DNA of 64,000 nucleotides from Kitasatospora terrestris. Lineage in GTDB: Bacteria > Actinomycetota > Actinomycetes > Streptomycetales > Streptomycetaceae. Below are positions 1 through 8,854 of this stretch, one piece after another; position 1 is the stretch's first letter, and each line of letters opens with the position of its first letter. The notes under the pieces were generated by a model, which made no database searches, was not told where the DNA came from, and was given only the letters and a program-made list of their open reading frames with translations. The position numbers and the translations under genes were made by a program. The stretch spans positions 806,001 to 870,000 of the forward strand of contig NZ_BAABIS010000001.1 of NCBI RefSeq assembly GCF_039542905.1, read 5' to 3'.

Positions 1-1
1 C

Positions 2-85
2 TGCGAGGAGGCCGCCGCCGTTCTTGGTCACGACCGCGGCGGACTGGAGCACGCCGTCTGGCGTTTCACGTCGCGGGCTGCCTGA
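2..85 (+). CDS. C-terminal end of an unidentified gene (partial)
   Basis: The frame is open from the window edge to a TGA and would encode the last 27 residues of a protein, ending in LEHAVWRFTSRAA. The stretch has typical high third-position GC, and a stop 130 bases before the next start is a normal layout. It is too short to assign a family. The frame of the downstream prenyl synthase is also open through this stretch, so the call is tentative. Confidence 0.35.
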   Translation, partial: CEEAAAVLGHDRGGLEHAVWRFTSRAA

Positions 86-216
86 GCCCGCTGTTCGAGG
101 CCAGCCGCGGCCTCCTCGATCGCGCGCAGGATTGCGCCGGGCGCGCGCAGCGGCGGGAGGTGGTCGCCCCCGGGAGGGCCGCTCGGCGGGGCGACCGGGC
201 GTGCGAGGCTGGGGCG

Positions 217-1305
217 GTGAATGACGATCTCTCGGCCCTGATGCGGCGCGCCGCCGGTCACCAGCGCCGGTTCGACGAGCGCTTCGCGGCGTACTTCGAC
301 TCGTTGGCCGGCCGCCGGGGCGGCCTGGACCTCCCGCCGTACGGCGCGTTCCCCGCGCGGGCGCTCGACCTGGTGCGGGAGCTGGCGCTGCGCGGTGGGA
401 AGCGGCTGCGGGTGGTGGTGCTGCACGAGGCGGCGGCGCTGGTGACCGGCGAGGAGGTGGCCGGGCTGGACGAGGCGGCGATCGCCATCGAGTTGCTGCA
501 CGCGCACGGCCTGATCCACGACGACATCATCGACGACTCGCCGGTGCGCCGGGGCGGCCCTTCGACGTACTACGCCTACCGCCACGAGTTCCCGGACCGT
601 CCGGACACCGCACTGGCGCTCGCCGTCCTGGCGGGCGACCTGGCCGCGTTCCTGTCGATGCGCGTCCTGCTGACCGGTGGCCTGCCGCCGGCGCTCGCGG
701 TGGCCCTGGCGGCGGTGCACGCGGACGTGGGGGCGAGCACGGTCGCCGGGCAGGTGCTGGACCTGGAACGGGACTTCCGTCCGGCCCCCGACCTCCCGCT
801 GCTGCACGCGGTCACCGAGTACAAGTCCAGCCGGTACTCGGTGCTGGCGCCGCTGCGGATGGGCCTGCTCGCCGCCGGCGCCGATCCCGCCCCGCACGAC
901 GGCGGGTTGAGCGCGTACGCCACGGCGCTGGGCATCGCCAACCAGATCCACGACGACTGGCTCGACCTGTTCGGCGATCCGGGGTCCATCGGCAAGTCGG
1001 CCGGGTCCGACATCCGTTCCGGGCGGCACAGTTACGTGGTCCGCGCGCTGCTGGCCGCCGTCGACGCGGGCGAGCGCAGGGTGCTGGACTCCGCCCTCGG
1101 GGACCCGGACTGCGACGACGACACCCTCGACCGCGTCCGCGAGATCGCGCGGGCGCACGGCGTCGACGCGGCGCTGCGCGCCGAGGCCGGCCGCCACGCA
1201 CGCGAGGCGGCGGCCGTCGCCGGCGGCTGGCGGGGGCACTGGCGCGCGGAGGCCGTGGCGTTCTTCGAGCACCTCCCGACCTGGACCGTCGCACGCGACC
1301 GGTAG
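217..1305 (+). CDS. polyprenyl diphosphate synthase (trans-isoprenyl diphosphate synthase family)
   Basis: Predicted to condense isopentenyl diphosphate with an allylic diphosphate to give a linear prenyl diphosphate, in the cytosol. The 362-residue protein has the family landmarks in order: GGKR near residue 60 (diphosphate binding), the first Asp-rich motif DDIID at 102-106 and the second, DDWLD, at 246-250. Both motifs bind the magnesium ions. I chose the GTG at 217 because it gives the usual N-terminal length; the frame stays open upstream to the window edge, so the exact start is uncertain. Chain length of the product cannot be read with confidence. A truncated gene just upstream may belong to the same terpenoid locus. 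Confidence 0.85.
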   Translation: MNDDLSALMRRAAGHQRRFDERFAAYFDSLAGRRGGLDLPPYGAFPARALDLVRELALRGGKRLRVVVLHEAAALVTGEEVAGLDEAAIAIELLHAHGLIHDDIIDDSPVRRGGPSTYYAYRHEFPDRPDTALALAVLAGDLAAFLSMRVLLTGGLPPALAVALAAVHADVGASTVAGQVLDLERDFRPAPDLPLLHAVTEYKSSRYSVLAPLRMGLLAAGADPAPHDGGLSAYATALGIANQIHDDWLDLFGDPGSIGKSAGSDIRSGRHSYVVRALLAAVDAGERRVLDSALGDPDCDDDTLDRVREIARAHGVDAALRAEAGRHAREAAAVAGGWRGHWRAEAVAFFEHLPTWTVARDR

Positions 1306-1403
1306 TACCGGCCTCCGGAACACCGAGCTCCAGAGCACCGACGTCCGGCCGTGGACCCGGGCTGCTGCCCCCGGTCCACGGCCGTTCCTGTGCCGCCGCG
1401 CCG

Positions 1404-1423
1404 TTTTCACAACGTTGGAAACC
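1404..1423. promoter_or_regulatory. LacI-type operator candidate, distal copy
   Basis: A 15-bp sequence CAACGTTGGAAACCG (1410-1423, core palindrome CAACGTTG), flanked on the left by TTTTCA, lies about 290 bp upstream of the sugar-binding lipoprotein gene. The same 15 bp recur exactly 200 bp downstream. A central CG palindrome flanked by TTTC/GAAA-like arms is characteristic of LacI-family operators. Binding by the LacI regulator encoded at the end of this operon is inferred. Confidence 0.55.
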
Positions 1424-1572
1424 GTGGACACGCAGGCATCTCAGCAGGACACCCCGACCTTGTCCAGACCTCTCGCAGGAATCCGTCCCCGCGCTGCGAC
1501 GCATGCGCAGATTGCCGCTGTTCAAAGCCAGTTGACGGCTCTTCAATTCGCCCGGCCGGGATGCGCGAGTTC

Positions 1573-1623
1573 TTGACAGCCTCTCGGCGGATGCCCCACA
1601 GTCCCTCTGCAACGTTGGAAACC
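1573..1623 (+). promoter_or_regulatory. Promoter with LacI-type operator for the furanose transport operon
   Basis: A TTGACA hexamer (1573-1578) is followed, at 18 bases, by the weak -10 candidate CACAGT (1597-1602). The second copy of CAACGTTGGAAACCG (1610-1623) sits where transcription would start. A repressor on this site would block initiation, and the identical copy 200 bp upstream could support looping. The -10 is poor, so the exact start of transcription is uncertain. Confidence 0.5.
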
Positions 1624-1697
1624 GACGGGTAGCGCCGGCGCTCCCCTTCGTCCTCCCCCGCAGACAATCCCCCGCAGTCAAGGATGTGATCGGGCGT

Positions 1698-2807
1698 ATG
1701 AACCCCACCCAGCGCGCCAAGTCCGCTGTCGCCGCGCTGCTCGTCGCCGGGCTGTGCGTGTCGGCGTCCGCGTGCACCAACCAGGGCAACGGCACGGCGT
1801 CCGGGCGCAGCCCGGGGGCCGGCGACAACAGTGCGGCGGCCCAGCAGGTCGTGTCTCCGTCGGCCGGTGCGAGCGGCCCCGGTTGCACCGCGGACGCCTA
1901 CGGTGCGCCGAAGCTGAACCTGACCGACGGCAAGACCGTGGTGGGGTTCTCGCAGTCGGAGTCGACCAGCAATCCGTTCCGCGCGGCGGAGACCGCGAGC
2001 ATCGAGGCGGAGGCGAAGAGGCTCGGCGTGAAGCTGATCGAGCGCAACGCGAACGCCGACGTCAACGCGCAGAACGCGCAGATCCAGGACATGATCGCGC
2101 AGGGCGCGCAGGTGCTGATCGTGGCGCCGGAGAACTCGGACGGCCTGGGCCCGGCGCTGGCGGCGGCGAAGGCGAAGAAGATTCCGGTGCTGACCATCGA
2201 CCGGACGGTGACGGGCGCGGCGTGCAGCGATTTCGTCGCGTTCATCGGCTCGAACTTCTACGGGCAGGCGCAGATCGCCGCCGACGACCTGGCGGCCGCC
2301 ACCGGCGGTCAGGCGCACGTGGCGATCCTGCAGGGCACGCCGGGCAACAACGTGTCGGCGGACCGCACGAAGGGCTTCACCGACCAGGTCGCCGCGAAGT
2401 ACCCGAACCTGCAGGTGGTGGCCTCGCAGACGGCGAACTTCGACCAGACCGAGGGTCAGAAGGTGATGGAGCAGCTGCTCCAGGCGCACCCGGACATCAC
2501 CGCGGTGTACGCCGAGAACGACGGCATGGCGCTGGGGGCGATCCAGGCGATGCGTTCGGCGGGCAGGACGCCCGGCAAGGACATCAGGATCGTCTCCATC
2601 GACGGCATCCGGCAGGCGGTGCAGGGCGTGGTGGACGGGCAGCTGGTGGCGGACATCGAGACCAATCCGCGGTTCGGCCCGCTGGCGTTCCAGTCGTTGC
2701 AGGACTTCTACGGCTCCGCCGGCGTCCAGCCGAAGGTGATCATCAAGGACGGCCACTTCACCGCGGAGAACGCCCGGCAGGCGCTCGCCCAGGGCCTCGT
2801 GTACTGA
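1698..2807 (+). CDS. ytfQ: Sugar ABC transporter substrate-binding lipoprotein, YtfQ-like
   Basis: Extracytoplasmic receptor of a furanose-type sugar importer. The 369-residue precursor begins with a lipoprotein signal; the lipidated residue is probably Cys26 after VSASA, followed by a Ser/Gly/Ala-rich linker. The mature part is a type I periplasmic binding fold: VGFSQ at its start, then RAAET, QGT, DRTKGF and YAENDGMALGAIQAM, which closely echo E. coli YtfQ, a galactofuranose and arabinofuranose binder. I chose ATG 1698 over GTG 1686 for spacing from AAGGA. It heads an operon with one ATPase and two permeases, and twin LacI-type operators precede it. The ligand is inferred from family likeness and from the arabinofuranosidase gene nearby. 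Confidence 0.82.
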   Translation: MNPTQRAKSAVAALLVAGLCVSASACTNQGNGTASGRSPGAGDNSAAAQQVVSPSAGASGPGCTADAYGAPKLNLTDGKTVVGFSQSESTSNPFRAAETASIEAEAKRLGVKLIERNANADVNAQNAQIQDMIAQGAQVLIVAPENSDGLGPALAAAKAKKIPVLTIDRTVTGAACSDFVAFIGSNFYGQAQIAADDLAAATGGQAHVAILQGTPGNNVSADRTKGFTDQVAAKYPNLQVVASQTANFDQTEGQKVMEQLLQAHPDITAVYAENDGMALGAIQAMRSAGRTPGKDIRIVSIDGIRQAVQGVVDGQLVADIETNPRFGPLAFQSLQDFYGSAGVQPKVIIKDGHFTAENARQALAQGLVY

Positions 2808-2822
2808 TCCCGCCCCCACCGG

Positions 2823-2836
2823 CCCCGTCGTCGGGG
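2823..2836 (+). other. Small hairpin between binding-protein and ATPase genes
   Basis: CCCCG, loop TCGT, CGGGG lies 15 bp after the binding-protein stop. Such a hairpin in this position commonly stabilises the upstream message or attenuates the downstream genes, giving excess binding protein. That role is inferred and the stem is short. Confidence 0.3.
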
Positions 2837-2910
2837 ACGGCGCGTGGCAGCGCGCAGCCCCGGCGGCGGACCACCCCGGACCCCTCACCACCGGTAGGAG
2901 GAGCAGACCC

Positions 2911-4557
2911 ATGGCCCAGGCCGAACCGGCCGTCCCGGCCGGGCAGCAGAGCGCGGCCGCCGGCCCCGTTCTGGCGGCGACCGGGATCGACAAGAGCTTC
3001 GCGGGCGTCCACGCCCTGCACGGCGTCGGGCTGACGCTGCGGCCCGGCCGGGTGCACGCCCTGGTCGGCGAGAACGGCGCCGGCAAGTCCACCCTGATCA
3101 AGGTCCTCACCGGCGTCCACCAGCCGGACGGCGGGCGGATCGAACTGGCCGGTCGGGAAAGGAACTTCCGCACCCCGCTGGAGGCGCAGCGGGCCGGGAT
3201 CTCGACCGTCCACCAGGAGGTGAACTTGGTCCCGATGATGTCGGTGGCCCGCAACCTCTTCCTCGGTCGCGAGCCGCGCCGCCGCGGCCTGCTGGACGTC
3301 CGCCGCATGGAGCGGGAGGCGGCGCAGCTGCTGGTCCGGTACGGCGTGGACACCGACGTCACCCGGCCGCTGCGCGAACTGGGCCTCGGCGCCCAGCAGA
3401 TGGTGGCCCTGGCCCGCGCGGTGCGGGTGGACGCCCGGGTCGTCATCATGGACGAGCCGACGTCCTCGCTGGAGCCGCGCGAGGTGGACACCCTGTTCGC
3501 GGTGGTCCGCGACCTCACCGCGCAGGGCATCGCGGTGGTGTACGTCAGCCACCGGATGGACGAGCTGTACGCGATCTGCGACGACGTCACCGTGCTGCGC
3601 GACGGCCGGGTGGTGCACAGCGGCGCGCTCGCCGGGCTGGCCCGGCTCGACCTGGTGGCGATGATGCTCGGCCGGGAGCTCGGCGCGGCCCGCGACCGCA
3701 CCGCCCGTGCCCGTGACGGACGCCGCGGCCACCCGAACGACGGCCACCCGGACGACGGCCCGCCGGCCCTGCGCGCCCGCGACCTGGCGGTCCGGCACAA
3801 GGTGCACGGTGTCGGCTTCGACGTGCACCGGGGCGAGGTGCTGGGCCTGGGCGGCCTGCTCGGCTCGGGGCGCAGCGAGACCGCGAAGGCGGTGGTCGGC
3901 GCGCTCGGCGCGGACGCCGGCCGGGTGGAGGTGGACGGTCGGGTGCTGGCCCGACGCAGCCCGGCGGCCGCGATCCGGGCGGGTGTGGTGCTGCTGCCGG
4001 AGGACCGCAAGGCGGAGGGGATCGTCCCGGGCCTGTCGGTGCGGGAGAACATCGTGCTGGCCGCGCTGCCCCGGCTGTCCCGGGCGGGCATCGTCTCGCG
4101 GGCCCGGCAGGACGAGATCGTCGACCGGTTCGTCGCGCGGCTGCGGATCAAGGCGGCGAGCCCGGACCAGAAGGTCGCCGACCTGTCCGGCGGCAACCAG
4201 CAGAAGGTGCTGCTGGCCCGTTGGCTCTGCCTCGGCCCGAAGGTGCTGCTGCTGGACGAGCCGACCCGTGGCATCGACGTCGGTGCCCGCGCGGAGGTGC
4301 AGGCCCTGATCGACGAGCTCGCGGCGGACGGCCTCGGCGTGCTGCTGGTCTCCTCCGACGCGGAGGAGCTGATCGCCGGCGCGGACCGCGTGCTGGTGCT
4401 CAAGGACGGCGTGGTGGTCGACGAGCTGACCGGCGACAACGTCAGCGCCGACGGCCTGCTCGACGCCCTCGCCCACGAACCGCCGGCCGTCCGGGAGGAC
4501 CCGGACGGCACCGACGACCCGAACCCGAACCCCACCCCGAACGGAGCGATCCGATGA
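2911..4557 (+). CDS. ytfR: Sugar ABC transporter ATPase with two nucleotide-binding domains, YtfR-like
   Basis: Energises the furanose importer at the inner face of the membrane. The 548-residue protein is a tandem ABC ATPase of the RbsA/XylG/YtfR class. The first domain has Walker A GENGAGKST at 53-61 and Walker B VVIMDEPTSSLEP. The second has the degenerate P-loop GLGGLLGSGRSETAK usual for this class, signature LSGGNQQK at 425-432 and Walker B LLLDEPTRGID. A linker of about 25 charged residues (RARDGRRGHPNDGHPDDGP) joins the halves. GGAGGA lies just before ATG 2911. The stop overlaps the next start (ATGA), which indicates translational coupling to the permease. Confidence 0.88.
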   Translation: MAQAEPAVPAGQQSAAAGPVLAATGIDKSFAGVHALHGVGLTLRPGRVHALVGENGAGKSTLIKVLTGVHQPDGGRIELAGRERNFRTPLEAQRAGISTVHQEVNLVPMMSVARNLFLGREPRRRGLLDVRRMEREAAQLLVRYGVDTDVTRPLRELGLGAQQMVALARAVRVDARVVIMDEPTSSLEPREVDTLFAVVRDLTAQGIAVVYVSHRMDELYAICDDVTVLRDGRVVHSGALAGLARLDLVAMMLGRELGAARDRTARARDGRRGHPNDGHPDDGPPALRARDLAVRHKVHGVGFDVHRGEVLGLGGLLGSGRSETAKAVVGALGADAGRVEVDGRVLARRSPAAAIRAGVVLLPEDRKAEGIVPGLSVRENIVLAALPRLSRAGIVSRARQDEIVDRFVARLRIKAASPDQKVADLSGGNQQKVLLARWLCLGPKVLLLDEPTRGIDVGARAEVQALIDELAADGLGVLLVSSDAEELIAGADRVLVLKDGVVVDELTGDNVSADGLLDALAHEPPAVREDPDGTDDPNPNPTPNGAIR

Positions 4558-5519
4558 GCGCCCCGGTCCTCGCGGGCACCCTGCGCCGCCGCGGTCCCGC
4601 CCCGCACCTGCTGCGGCGCTACGGCGTGTACGCGGCGCTGGCCGTGCTGTTCCTGGCCGCCGTGGTGCTGGACACCGGCTTCCTGTCCGCCGGGAACGTC
4701 CGGATCCAGCTGTTCCAGGTCGCGCCGACGCTGCTGGTCGCGCTCGGCATGGCGCTGGTGATCGGCACCGAGGGCGTCGACCTGTCGGTGGGCGCGGTGA
4801 TCGCGCTGGCCGCCGCGGTCGTCCCGCTGTACATCGGCTGGGGCCTGCCGGTCGCGCTGCTGGTCGCCGTCGCGCTCGGCGCGGTCAGCGGGCTGGCGGG
4901 CGGCGCGATGGTGGCGTTCACCCGGGTGCAGCCGATCGTGGCGACGCTCGCCCTGATGATCGGTGTGCGCGGCGTCGCCTCGCTGATCAACGGCGCCTCC
5001 GCCAAGCCGGTCACCGACCCGGCGCTGCTCTCGCTCGGCTCGGACGCGTTCGCAGGCGTGCCGCTGACCGCGTGGCTGGCCGCCGGGTGCGTGGCGCTGA
5101 CCGCCGTGCTGGTGCACCGCACCACCTTCGGCCGGCAGCTGGTGGCGATCGGCGACAACCGGCGGGCCGCCCGGCTGGCCGGGCTGCCGGTGCGCCGCGT
5201 GCTGCTGACGGTCTACCTGCTCTCCGGGGTGCTCGCCGCGCTGGCCGGCGCGGTGATCGTCGGGCACGGCGCGGAGGCGGACCCCGCCAACCAGGGCCGC
5301 AACGTCGAACTCGACGCGATCACCGCCGTGGTGGTCGGCGGCACCCCGCTGGCGGGCGGCAGCGTCCGGGTGCTGGGGACCGTCGCCGGGGCGCTGTTCA
5401 TGCAGCTGATCACCGCCGTGCTCACCCAGCACGACGTGCACGGCTCCATCACCAAGATCGTCGAAGCGGCCGTCATCTGCTTCGCCGTGTACGCCTCCCA
5501 GGAGCGTGGTACCCGATGA
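4554..5519 (+). CDS. ytfT: Sugar ABC transporter permease, YtfT-like
   Basis: First membrane subunit of the importer; 321 residues and roughly eight to ten hydrophobic segments. It is an RbsC-type permease with TEGVDLSVGAV near residue 70 and a C-terminal ELDAITAVVVGGTPLAGG loop that contacts the ATPase. The stretch QPIVATLALMIGVRGVASLI matches YtfT better than ribose permeases. ATG 4554 overlaps the ATPase stop and the end overlaps the next permease start, so three subunits are coupled. Confidence 0.83.
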   Translation: MSAPVLAGTLRRRGPAPHLLRRYGVYAALAVLFLAAVVLDTGFLSAGNVRIQLFQVAPTLLVALGMALVIGTEGVDLSVGAVIALAAAVVPLYIGWGLPVALLVAVALGAVSGLAGGAMVAFTRVQPIVATLALMIGVRGVASLINGASAKPVTDPALLSLGSDAFAGVPLTAWLAAGCVALTAVLVHRTTFGRQLVAIGDNRRAARLAGLPVRRVLLTVYLLSGVLAALAGAVIVGHGAEADPANQGRNVELDAITAVVVGGTPLAGGSVRVLGTVAGALFMQLITAVLTQHDVHGSITKIVEAAVICFAVYASQERGTR

Positions 5520-6529
5520 GCACGTCCTCCCCCGCCGCCGCCCGGGCCTCGCGCCGCGGTGCGCGGCCAAGCGGCGAGACCGCCTCCGAGCGGCTCGCCG
5601 GCCGGATCCAGCGGCACGGCGCGCTCAGCGTCCTCGCCCTGGTGGTGCTGCCGGCCGCGGTCTTCTCGCCCGGTTTCGCCGGGGCGGACAACCTCGGCGC
5701 CGTCCTCGGCAACAACGCCTTCGTCTGGCTGCTCGCCCTCGGGCTGACCTTCGTCATCCTCACCGGCGGCATCGACCTGTCGGTCGGCTCGATGTACGCG
5801 CTCGGCGGGGTCCTGGCCGCGTGGGCCGCGCAGCACCACGGGACCTGGGCCGCCCTGCTGGTGCCGCTGGTGGTCGGCGCCGCGTGGGGCTGCGTGCACG
5901 GGCTGCTGGTCGCCCGGGCCGGCATGGCGCCGTTCATCGTGACGCTCGCCGGTCTGCTCGGTGCCCGCGGCCTGCTGCAGGTGATCACCGACGAGGGCAC
6001 CACCACGTACCTGGTCCCGCGCGACTCGGCGTTCCGCTCGCTCGGCGAGGGCACCTGGACGCCGGTGCTGATCGCCGCCGTCCTGTTCGGGCTCGGGGCG
6101 CTGCTGCTCGCCCGCACCCGGTTCGGCGCCACCACCACCGCCGTCGGCGGCAACGAGCACGCCGCCCGGCTGATGGGCCTGCCCGTCGCCCGGACCAAGA
6201 CCCTGGTGTACGTGCTGTCCGCGACGCTGGCCAGTGCGGCCGGCGCGCTCGGCAGCGCCCGGCTCGGCTCGGGCGTCACCACCGTCGGCGTCGGCTACGA
6301 ACTCACCGCCATCGCCTCGGTGGTGATCGGCGGCACCCTGCTGACCGGCGGCAGCGGCTCGGTCGGCGGCACCGTCGCGGGCGTCCTGCTGCTGTCGGTG
6401 ATCCACAACCTGATCGACCGGTCCGCCTCGCAGTTCGGCTCCGCCGTCACCGACACCGTCAACGGCGGCTTCCTCGCCGCCGTCGTCCTCGCCCAGGCGC
6501 TGCTCCACCGAGGGCGCCAGGACGAGTGA
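5516..6529 (+). CDS. yjfF: Sugar ABC transporter permease, YjfF-like
   Basis: Second membrane subunit; 337 residues. It carries the RbsC-type signature TGGIDLSVGSM, the segment APFIVTLAGLLGARGLLQVI (compare the YjfF segment that begins AFIITLAGMFFLRG) and the ATPase-facing loop ELTAIASVVIGGTLLTGG. Two different RbsC-type permeases in tandem after a double ATPase is the particular layout of the ytfQRT-yjfF system rather than of ribose or xylose importers, which use one permease gene. The ATG overlaps the previous stop and the TGA overlaps the GTG of the LacI gene. Confidence 0.83.
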   Translation: MSTSSPAAARASRRGARPSGETASERLAGRIQRHGALSVLALVVLPAAVFSPGFAGADNLGAVLGNNAFVWLLALGLTFVILTGGIDLSVGSMYALGGVLAAWAAQHHGTWAALLVPLVVGAAWGCVHGLLVARAGMAPFIVTLAGLLGARGLLQVITDEGTTTYLVPRDSAFRSLGEGTWTPVLIAAVLFGLGALLLARTRFGATTTAVGGNEHAARLMGLPVARTKTLVYVLSATLASAAGALGSARLGSGVTTVGVGYELTAIASVVIGGTLLTGGSGSVGGTVAGVLLLSVIHNLIDRSASQFGSAVTDTVNGGFLAAVVLAQALLHRGRQDE

Positions 6530-7623
6530 GCACCACCGCACCGGGCGGGCCGCGACCCGCCGCCGACCAGGACGGAACCGAGCCGAGGGAGACCAGGGCC
6601 GTGGGCGTGAGCCTCAAGGACGTCGCGATGCGGGCCGGGGTGTCCGTCAAGACCGTCTCCAACGTGGTCAACGACTACCCGCACGTCAGACCCGACACCC
6701 GCGACCGCGTCCAGCGCGCCATCGACGAACTCGGCTACCGTCCCAACGCCACCGCCCGCCACCTGCGGACCGGTCGCAGCGGCATCATCGCGCTCGCCGT
6801 CCCGGAGCTCGGCAACCCGTACTTCGCGGACCTGGCCGCCGCCGTCATCGACGCGGCCGCGCACCACGCCCACACCGTCCTGCTCGACCACACCGCCGGG
6901 CTGCGCACCAAGGAGACCCTGGTCTCCCTCGGCTTCCGCTCCCACCTGATCGACGGGCTGATCCTCAGCCCCATCCACCTGGAGAACGACGACCTGCTGC
7001 GCCGCCGGGCCGGGCCGCCGCTGGTCCTGCTCGGCGAGCGCGAGTACGACGCCCCGTTCGACCACATCGCGATCGACAACGTGGCCGCCGCCCGGCTCGC
7101 CGTCCGCCACCTGATCGGCCTCGGCCGGCGCCGGATCGCCTTCGTCGGCGCCCGCCGCGACAGCCGCCGGCAACCCGCCCACCTGCGGCTGCGCGGCTGG
7201 CGGGAGGAGCTCCTCGCCACCGGCCGGACCCCGAGGGAGGACCTGGTGGTCGCCACCGACGGCTACGACCGCCTGGACGGCGCCGTGGCCATGACCCGCC
7301 TGCTCGACCTGCCCGAACCGCCCGACGCGGTGTTCGCCTACAACGACCTGGTCGCCCTCGGCGCGCTGCGCGTCCTCGCCGAGCGCGGCGTGCGGGTGCC
7401 CGAGGAGATCGCCGTGGTCGGGTTCGACGACATCGAGGACGGCCGCTACGGCGCCGTCACCCTCACCACCATCGCCCCCGACAAGGCCGCCATCGCCCGG
7501 CTCGCCGTCGACTGCCTGATCACCAGGATCGAGGCCGCCACCGACCCCGTCCCGCCCCGGCCGCGCCGCATCCTGCCCAGCCACACCCTGGTCGTCCGCG
7601 AGTCCACCGCCGGCCGCGCCTGA
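6526..7623 (+). CDS. LacI-family transcriptional regulator of the furanose operon
   Basis: A 365-residue DNA-binding sugar sensor. After about 26 flexible residues comes the LacI helix-turn-helix SLKDVAMRAGVSVKTVSNVV, a hinge (RPNATARHLRTGRSG), then the periplasmic-binding-like effector domain ending with VGFDDIEDGRYGAVTLTTI. It starts with GTG 6526, overlapping the permease stop (GTGA), so it is made with the transporter. It probably binds the CAACGTTGGAAACCG sites before the operon and so controls itself. The helix-turn-helix is nearly identical to that of the LacI gene at 8.9-9.9 kb, and the two may share operators. Confidence 0.87.
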   Translation: MSTTAPGGPRPAADQDGTEPRETRAVGVSLKDVAMRAGVSVKTVSNVVNDYPHVRPDTRDRVQRAIDELGYRPNATARHLRTGRSGIIALAVPELGNPYFADLAAAVIDAAAHHAHTVLLDHTAGLRTKETLVSLGFRSHLIDGLILSPIHLENDDLLRRRAGPPLVLLGEREYDAPFDHIAIDNVAAARLAVRHLIGLGRRRIAFVGARRDSRRQPAHLRLRGWREELLATGRTPREDLVVATDGYDRLDGAVAMTRLLDLPEPPDAVFAYNDLVALGALRVLAERGVRVPEEIAVVGFDDIEDGRYGAVTLTTIAPDKAAIARLAVDCLITRIEAATDPVPPRPRRILPSHTLVVRESTAGRA

Positions 7624-7643
7624 AACCCGGCCCTGCCCGGGAC

Positions 7644-7676
7644 CCGGCCGCCCCTGGCAGCCGGCCGCCCCTGGCA
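7644..7676. repeat. Tandem 16-bp direct repeat between LacI and epimerase genes
   Basis: CCGGCCGCCCCTGGCA occurs at 7644-7659 and 7661-7676, separated by one base, in the 101-bp gap between the LacI stop and the epimerase start. No function is apparent. Confidence 0.5.
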
Positions 7677-7724
7677 CCCGTCCACCCGTCTCCCTGGCGG
7701 GCCGTCACCGTCGAAGGACCCCCG

Positions 7725-8801
7725 TTGCCGCTCCCGTCCGTCACCCGCAGCCCGTTCGGCACCCTGCCCGACGGCACCCCCGTCGCCCGCTGGACGCTCG
7801 ACGCCGGCACCGGCGTCCGCGCCGAGGTGCTGGAGCTGGGCGGCGTCCTGCACCGCCTCGACGTGCCCGACCCCGAGGGCCGGACCGCGACCGTCGTCCT
7901 CGGCCACGACAGCCTGGACGGCTACACCGCCGACACCGCCTACCTCGGCGCGCTGATCGGCCGCTACGCCAACCGCATCGCCCACGGCCGCTTCGAGCTC
8001 GACGGCACGGCCCACCGCGTCCCCGCCAACGACCGCGGCCACGCCCTGCACGGCGGACCCGACGGCTTCCACCGCCGCACCTGGCGGGCCACCGCCGCGT
8101 CCGGCCGCACCGGCGCCGCGCTCCGCCTCGACCTGCACAGCCCCGACGGCGACATGGGCTTCCCCGGCGCCCTGCACGTCACCGCCGTCTACACCCTGGA
8201 ACGCTCCGGCACCCTGCGGCTGGACTGGACCGCCCGCACCGACCGGCCCACCCCGGTCAACCTCACCCACCACGCCTACTTCAACCTCGCCGGCCCCGAC
8301 CGCACCGACGTGCTCGACCACCGCCTCGCCGTCGACGCCGACGCGTACCTGCCCGTGGACGCCGCCGCGATCCCGCTCGGGGCGCCCGTGCCCACCGTCG
8401 GCACCCCCTTCGACCTGCGCGTCCCCCAGCGGCTCGGCGAACGCCTCGCCCACCCCGACCCCCAGCTGCGCCGGGCCGGCGGCTACGACCACTGCTTCGT
8501 CCTCGCCCCGCCGCCCGCACCCGGCGCGCTGCGCCGCGCCGCCCGCCTGCGCGACCCCGCCAGCCGGCGCCGGATGGAGGTGTGGACCACCGAGCCCGGC
8601 CTGCAGGTCTACACCGGCAACGGCCTCGACGGCGCCCCGCACCCGCGGCACGCCGGGGTGTGCCTGGAGGCCCAGCACTTCCCCGACGCGCCCAACCGGC
8701 CCGGCTACCCCGACACCGTGCTGCGCCCCGGCCCCCCGCGGCGCAGCACCACCGAGTTCCGCTTCCCGCACCTGACCGCGCCGCGCGGGGAGCGGTCGTG
8801 A
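7725..8801 (+). CDS. Aldose 1-epimerase (mutarotase), GalM family
   Basis: Interconverts alpha and beta anomers of free sugars, so that imported sugar can enter catabolism. The 358-residue protein has the GalM landmarks GRYANRIAHGRFELDG, HALHGGPDGFHRRTW (His), HHAYFNLAG (second His) and the C-terminal catalytic Glu in CLEAQHFPDAPNRP. TTG 7725 follows GAAGGACCCCCG. There is no secretion signal, so it acts in the cytosol. It follows the LacI gene by 101 bp on the same strand and fits as a downstream member of the furanose module. Confidence 0.85.
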   Translation: MPLPSVTRSPFGTLPDGTPVARWTLDAGTGVRAEVLELGGVLHRLDVPDPEGRTATVVLGHDSLDGYTADTAYLGALIGRYANRIAHGRFELDGTAHRVPANDRGHALHGGPDGFHRRTWRATAASGRTGAALRLDLHSPDGDMGFPGALHVTAVYTLERSGTLRLDWTARTDRPTPVNLTHHAYFNLAGPDRTDVLDHRLAVDADAYLPVDAAAIPLGAPVPTVGTPFDLRVPQRLGERLAHPDPQLRRAGGYDHCFVLAPPPAPGALRRAARLRDPASRRRMEVWTTEPGLQVYTGNGLDGAPHPRHAGVCLEAQHFPDAPNRPGYPDTVLRPGPPRRSTTEFRFPHLTAPRGERS

Positions 8802-8817
8802 CCGGCCGGGAAACGGT

Positions 8818-8842
8818 CGTGACCGCCCGGGGAGCGGTCACG
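8818..8842. terminator. Terminator between convergent epimerase and LacI genes
   Basis: CGTGACCGC, loop CCGGGGA, GCGGTCACG forms a perfect 9-bp stem between two converging genes. It has no U-tract, as is common in actinomycetes. Confidence 0.5.
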
Positions 8843-8854
8843 GGCAGGCCGTGG

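Noticed and set aside
1404..1431. Minus-strand peptide MSTVSNVVK resembling a LacI recognition helix
   Set aside because: It is the chance translation of the operator palindrome; no LacI domain follows.
1407..5570. A 1,387-codon open frame on the minus strand
   Set aside because: It lies wholly antisense to the transporter genes, has no coherent domain and arises from high-GC codon bias.
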